Origin: Actinoplanes liguriensis
GTDB taxonomy: Bacteria > Actinomycetota > Actinomycetes > Mycobacteriales > Micromonosporaceae
Direction: 5' to 3'
Assembly (NCBI GenBank): GCA_000715855.1
Contig: KL571220.1
Span: forward strand, 30,123-39,877
DNA: 9,755 bases
The translations under genes and the position numbers were made by a program. Below are positions 5,954 to 9,755 of this stretch, one piece after another. Numbering within the stretch: the stretch's first letter is position 1; every line of letters begins with the position of its first letter. The notes under the pieces were generated by a model. It was not told where the DNA came from and searched no databases. It was given only the letters and a program-made list of their open reading frames with translations.

Positions 5954-7452
5954 ATGCCCCTCTTCGCCGCGCCGGCGTGGTCGTCCTCGTGCTGTTCGGC
6001 CTGATCTTCGCGAATCTGAACTGGATCCAGGCGTACAAGGCCGACGAGTACCGGACGGCCTCCCGGAACCCACGGGTCACCGTCGCCGAGTACGAACGCC
6101 CCCGCGGCGTGATCGAGGCCGACAGCGGGACCGCGCTCGCCGAGAACAAGGCGACCGACGACACCCTGAAGTACCTGCGGGTGTACCCGAAGAAGGAGAT
6201 CTACGCCCCGGTCCTCGGCTACAAGCCGGTCAGCATCGGTGCCACCGGCATCGAGTCGAGCGAGAACGACTTCCTCTCCGGCGAGAGCGACAAGCTCTTC
6301 GCGGACCGGCTGAGCGACATGTTCACCGGCGAGGAGACCGGCGGCGGCAACGTGATCCTGTCGCTGAAGACCAAGGTGCAAGAGGTCGCCTGGAAGCAGA
6401 TGACCAACAACGAGCGCGGTGCGACGAAGGGCGCGGCGGTCGCGATCGACCCGCGTACCGGCGCGATCCAGGCGCTCGTGTCGATGCCGAGTTACGACCC
6501 GAACCAGCTGGTCACGCACGACAAGACGGTGGCGTCCAAGGCGTACCAGCAGCTGAACGCCGACAAGGACCAGCCGCTGCTGAACCGGGCGCTGTCGCAG
6601 ACCCTGCCGCCCGGCTCGACGTTCAAGGTGATCGTCTCGGCGGCGGCGCTGCAGAACGGCTACGACGTCGACACCGAGATCCCGGCCGGCAGTGAGTACA
6701 AGGAGAGCGGCGCGGTCATCCACAACGCCGAGGACGAGGTCTGCCCGGGTGGCGAGATCTCCCTCAAGGAGGCGCTGACCGAGAGCTGCAACACCGGGTA
6801 CGCGAAGCTGGGCGTGAAGCTCGGCGCGGACAAGGTGAAGGCGGAGGCGAAGGCGTTCGGCTTCGAGGACGACTCGCTCAAGGTCGGCGACCTGGAGAGC
6901 GGTGACGGCCTGAAGGTGGCGGCCAGCCACACCGGTAACATCGCGAACCCGGACGGCAGCACCGACAAGGGCGCGCTCGCGCAGTCCTCGATCGGCCAGC
7001 GCGATGTGCGGATGACGCCCTTGCAGGGCGCGCTGATCGCGGCCACGGTCGCGAACGGTGGCGAGCAGAAGCGGCCCTACCTGGTGCAGAAGCTGCTCAG
7101 CCCGGACCGCCGGACGATCTACACCGCCTCGCCGAAGACGAAGGCCAACCCGATCGACGGCAAGGTCGCCTCGAAGCTCAAAGAGATGATGGTCAGCGTC
7201 GTCGAGAACGGCACCGGTAAGAAGGCGCAGATCGACGGGATGACCGTCGGCGGCAAGACCGGTACCGCGCAGAACGCCGAGGGCGCCGACCCGCACGGGT
7301 GGTTCATCGGCTTCGCCTTCAACGACAAGGGTGAAGCGGTCTCCGCGGTCTGCGTCATGCTGGAAAACGTCTCCGGCGGTCACGCGAGCGCCGAAGCAGC
7401 CCGGATCGCCGGGCTGATCATGAAGGCCGCGGCCGGCTCGGGAGGGAACTGA
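5950..7452 (+). CDS. pbpA: Class B penicillin-binding protein PbpA (transpeptidase)
   Basis: The 500-residue D,D-transpeptidase crosslinks peptidoglycan made by its RodA partner; in mycobacteria it acts in division and is a PknB substrate. A short cytoplasmic start (MNAPLRRAG) is followed by one membrane anchor (about 9-23). The PBP dimerisation or pedestal region covers about 45-150 (PRGVIEADSGTALAEN at 51-66), and the transpeptidase domain about 155-495. The three active-site motifs are intact: STFK (223-226, nucleophile Ser223), SCN (279-281) and KTGT (436-439). ALAQSSIGQ (342-350) is also typical. The GTG start overlaps the rodA stop (GTGA). Length is close to M. tuberculosis PbpA (about 491). 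The stop lies one base before the pknA start. Cys265 and Cys280 flank the SxN region and might form a disulfide. Confidence 0.97.
   Translation: MNAPLRRAGVVVLVLFGLIFANLNWIQAYKADEYRTASRNPRVTVAEYERPRGVIEADSGTALAENKATDDTLKYLRVYPKKEIYAPVLGYKPVSIGATGIESSENDFLSGESDKLFADRLSDMFTGEETGGGNVILSLKTKVQEVAWKQMTNNERGATKGAAVAIDPRTGAIQALVSMPSYDPNQLVTHDKTVASKAYQQLNADKDQPLLNRALSQTLPPGSTFKVIVSAAALQNGYDVDTEIPAGSEYKESGAVIHNAEDEVCPGGEISLKEALTESCNTGYAKLGVKLGADKVKAEAKAFGFEDDSLKVGDLESGDGLKVAASHTGNIANPDGSTDKGALAQSSIGQRDVRMTPLQGALIAATVANGGEQKRPYLVQKLLSPDRRTIYTASPKTKANPIDGKVASKLKEMMVSVVENGTGKKAQIDGMTVGGKTGTAQNAEGADPHGWFIGFAFNDKGEAVSAVCVMLENVSGGHASAEAARIAGLIMKAAAGSGGN
7441..7447 (+). promoter_or_regulatory. Ribosome binding site of pknA
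   Basis: GGAGGGA lies within the last codons of pbpA and ends six bases before the ATG at 7454. This strong, well-placed site fixes the pknA start. Confidence 0.75.
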
Positions 7453-7453
7453 C

Positions 7454-8803
7454 ATGATCCGCCCGGGGGTCACGCTCGGTGGGCGCTACCGCTTGGAGGA
7501 GCGGATCGCCGGCGGCGGCATGGGTGACGTGTGGCGCGGCACGGACGACGTGCTGGGCCGGACGGTCGCCGTCAAGATCCTGCTGCCCGCGCTGCTGGAC
7601 GAGCCCGGCTTCGCCGAGCGGTTCCGCGGCGAGGCGCGCACGATGGCGACGATCAACCACCCCGGCGTGGTCGACGTCTACGACTACGGCAGCGACCAGC
7701 AACTCGCCTTCCTGGTGATGGAGTACGTGGAGGGCGACGCGCTCTCCCGCACGCTCAGCCGGGTCGGCCGGCTCACCCCGGCGCGGACCATGGCGCTGGT
7801 CGCCCAGGCCGCCGACGCGTTGCAGGCCGCCCACGCGAACGGGATCGTCCACCGCGACGTGAAGCCCGGCAACCTGCTGGTCCGGCCGAACGGCACGCTG
7901 GTCCTGACCGACTTCGGCATCGCGCGGTCGGCGCTGGTCGGGCAGCTGACCGTGGCCGGCGCGGTGCTCGGCACGGCGTCGTACATCTCGCCCGAGCAGG
8001 CAGCCGGTGACACGGCGACCGCGGCCTCCGATGTGTACGCCCTCGGCGTCGTCGCCTACCAGTGCCTATCCGGGCACCGGCCGTTCGACGGGTCGACTCC
8101 GATCGAGATCGCGATGAAGCACGTCCGGGAGACGCCGCGCCCGCTGCCCGGTGACATCCCGCCGGCGGTCCGCGCCATCGTGGAGCGTGCCCTGGCCAAG
8201 GACCCGACCGCCCGCTGGCCCAGCGCCGCGGCGATGGCGGCGGTGGCCCGGCAGGCCGCGGCGTCACTGACCACCGTCGCGCAGCCGCCGGTGAGCCAGC
8301 CGATGCGGGCCATGCCGACCAGCCCGGCCCCGTCGCAGCAGGCCCGTGCCTCGGTGCCGCGGCCGACCTCGGGCGCCCGGGGCGCCGCGTCGGTGCCGTC
8401 GGTGCCGTCCGGCCCGCCGGCGTCCACGCCGTCGCCTGCTCCGGTGGCGTCGCCGATGCCTCCGCACTACCGGCCGCAGTCCGGTCCGCCGATGAGCGGC
8501 TATCCCCAGCAGCAGATGCAGGGTGGCAAGCCGGAGGGCACGTTCGGCCGTCAGGTGCTGATCGTGCTCGCCGTGGTGCTGGCCCTCCTGGTTCTTCTCT
8601 GTGCCGGGGTCATCTCGTTTCTGTATCGACAGGGCAACGCAAACGCCGCCGCCGAAATCGCGCTGGGTGATCGCAGCAGCTCGACGGCTATCCTCCGCAT
8701 GGGCGTGGTCGCCGACCCGGTGTCGACGGCGTCGTACCGTCTTATGAAGGCCGATGCCCAGTTCGGCCAGATCCGACCGAACGAAGGACGACAGACGCTA
8801 TGA
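7454..8803 (+). CDS. pknA: Membrane Ser/Thr protein kinase PknA
   Basis: The 449-residue product is a Hanks-type kinase that controls cell shape and division. The kinase domain covers about 12-266 with the glycine loop AGGGMGDVW (19-27), VAVK (38-41, catalytic Lys41), Glu60 in helix C, HRDVKPGN (133-140, Asp135), DFG (153-155), the activation loop to SPE (179-181), and DVYALGVV (193-200). A Pro/Ser/Ala/Gln-rich linker covers about 272-362, followed by one membrane helix (about 367-389) and a short outer tail of about 60 residues without PASTA repeats. That architecture, and its place directly before pknB, identify PknA rather than PknB. In the activation loop Thr166 and Thr174 are present, but the residue two after Thr166 is Ala168, where the mycobacterial protein has a second phosphorylatable Thr. 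The stop overlaps pknB as ATGA. Confidence 0.95.
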   Translation: MIRPGVTLGGRYRLEERIAGGGMGDVWRGTDDVLGRTVAVKILLPALLDEPGFAERFRGEARTMATINHPGVVDVYDYGSDQQLAFLVMEYVEGDALSRTLSRVGRLTPARTMALVAQAADALQAAHANGIVHRDVKPGNLLVRPNGTLVLTDFGIARSALVGQLTVAGAVLGTASYISPEQAAGDTATAASDVYALGVVAYQCLSGHRPFDGSTPIEIAMKHVRETPRPLPGDIPPAVRAIVERALAKDPTARWPSAAAMAAVARQAAASLTTVAQPPVSQPMRAMPTSPAPSQQARASVPRPTSGARGAASVPSVPSGPPASTPSPAPVASPMPPHYRPQSGPPMSGYPQQQMQGGKPEGTFGRQVLIVLAVVLALLVLLCAGVISFLYRQGNANAAAEIALGDRSSSTAILRMGVVADPVSTASYRLMKADAQFGQIRPNEGRQTL

Positions 8804-9755
8804 CGGCGCAGGCCCGACTGCTCGGTGGCAGGTACCAGGTCGGCGAGCTGCTCGGCTACGGCGGTATGGCAGAGGTCCACCGGGGACGCGACCTCCGCCT
8901 GGGCCGGGACGTGGCGATCAAGATGCTGCGTACCGATCTGGCTCGGGATGCCACGTTCCAGGAGCGGTTCCGGCGTGAGGCGCAGAACTCGGCGGCCCTC
9001 AACCACCCGGCCATCGTGGCCGTCTACGACACCGGTGAAGAGGTCTCGGCCACCGGTGAGAAGCTTCCGTTCATCGTCATGGAGTTCGTCAACGGGCGGA
9101 CTTTGAAAGAGGTTCTGGCCCAGGAGCAGCGGCTGCAGCCACGCCGCGCCCTGGAGATCATCGCTGACATCGACGCCGCGCTGGAGTTCAGCCACCGGCA
9201 CGGGATCATCCACCGGGACATCAAGCCCGGCAACGTGATGATCACGCAGAGCGGCCAGGTCAAGGTCATGGACTTCGGCATTGCCCGGGCCCTGGCCAGC
9301 GGCGCGACCACGATGACGCAGACCAGCGCCGTGATCGGCACGGCACAGTACCTGTCGCCGGAGCAGGCCCGCGGCGAGGCCGTCGACGCCCGCTCCGATG
9401 TGTACGCGGCCGGCTGTGTCCTCTTCGAGCTGGTCGTCGGGCACCCGCCGTTCGTCGGCGACAGCCCGGTCAGCGTCGCCTACCAGCACGTTCGCGAGGA
9501 CCCGCGCCCGCCGAGCTCGATCAACCGCGAGATCCCGCCGGACATCGACGCGATCGTGCTCAAGGCGCTCGCGAAGAACCCGCTGAACCGTTACCAGAGC
9601 GCGCAGGAGATGCGCGCCGACGCGCTCCGTGCGGTCTCCGGCCGCCCGGTCATGGCGACCCCGGTGATGAACCAGACCGAGACCGTTGCGATGAACAACG
9701 GCCCCCGGCAGTGGCAGCCGCAGGCGGCGACCACCATGCAGCGGCCGATCCAGGC
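8800..9755 (+). CDS. pknB: Membrane Ser/Thr protein kinase PknB (partial, 3' end outside the window)
   Basis: The first 318 codons are present and the frame is still open at the window edge. The kinase domain covers about 12-275: GYGGMAEV loop (19-26), VAIK (38-41, Lys41), FRREAQN (57-63), GIIHRDIKPGN (135-145, Asp140), VMDFGIAR (156-163, Asp158), an activation loop with TQT (173-175) and GTAQYLSPEQARG (180-192), and GDSPVSVAYQHVREDP (220-235). These are close to M. tuberculosis PknB, including the two Thr that are autophosphorylated there. A Met/Gln/Thr-rich linker begins at about 283. The family continues with a membrane helix and extracellular PASTA repeats that bind muropeptides or lipid II; these lie beyond the window. 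The ATG overlaps the pknA stop, with GAAGGA (8783-8788) 11 bases upstream. Confidence 0.96.
   Translation, partial: MTAQARLLGGRYQVGELLGYGGMAEVHRGRDLRLGRDVAIKMLRTDLARDATFQERFRREAQNSAALNHPAIVAVYDTGEEVSATGEKLPFIVMEFVNGRTLKEVLAQEQRLQPRRALEIIADIDAALEFSHRHGIIHRDIKPGNVMITQSGQVKVMDFGIARALASGATTMTQTSAVIGTAQYLSPEQARGEAVDARSDVYAAGCVLFELVVGHPPFVGDSPVSVAYQHVREDPRPPSSINREIPPDIDAIVLKALAKNPLNRYQSAQEMRADALRAVSGRPVMATPVMNQTETVAMNNGPRQWQPQAATTMQRPIQ

Noticed and set aside
2996..6073. A 1025-codon open frame on the minus strand opposite pstP and rodA
   Set aside because: Its product is dominated by R, G, H, Q and D in low-complexity runs with no family motif, while the plus strand encodes intact PstP and RodA with all catalytic motifs. 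Long antisense frames are expected at this GC content.
5914..7473. A 519-codon open frame on the minus strand opposite pbpA
   Set aside because: Same composition artefact; PbpA on the plus strand has complete STFK, SCN and KTGT motifs.
8385..8412. GTCGGTGCC tandem repeat in the pknA linker
   Set aside because: Only about two to three short units encoding SVPSVPSG in a Pro/Ser-rich linker; ordinary low complexity.

Overview
This window comes from a high-GC actinobacterium. Gene order and protein details (short FhaA with a Q/G/Y linker, FhaB starting MPEFVLTVARFG, type II tRNA-Leu without an encoded CCA) suggest the Micromonosporaceae, perhaps Actinoplanes or a relative. That placement rests on recollection of related proteins, not on a search.

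The left part (1 to about 1528) is read from the minus strand. It holds the first 29 codons of an unidentified protein with a hydrophobic N-terminus, preceded by a TTGACA promoter. Next is a textbook intrinsic terminator with a UUCG loop, which ends a WecG/TagA/CpsF-family glycosyltransferase gene (355-1179). Then comes a 266-base gap with inverted repeats, and a tRNA-Leu(CAG) gene (1446-1528). A divergent gap of about 296 bases, containing a strong imperfect hairpin at 1568-1605, separates the tRNA from the right part.

The right part (1825 to the window end) is one plus-strand operon, the conserved actinobacterial cluster fhaA - fhaB - pstP - rodA - pbpA - pknA - pknB. fhaB/pstP, rodA/pbpA and pknA/pknB overlap by 4 bases. 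fhaA/fhaB are 5 bases apart and pbpA/pknA 1 base apart. The only real gap is 63 bases between pstP and rodA. pknB runs off the end of the window.

The genes work as one circuit. PknA and PknB are membrane Ser/Thr kinases that sense the state of the cell envelope. PstP is the membrane phosphatase that reverses their action. FhaA and FhaB carry FHA domains that read phosphothreonine marks. RodA (SEDS glycosyltransferase) and PbpA (class B transpeptidase) form a peptidoglycan polymerase and crosslinker pair for growth and division.

I found no mobile element, CRISPR array, phage gene or clearly new system. The points worth a second look are local: the RodA start with an in-frame PstP stop just upstream, mutually exclusive inverted repeats upstream of the glycosyltransferase, the hairpin in the tRNA/fhaA divergent gap, and a PknA activation loop that keeps only one of the two usual threonines.
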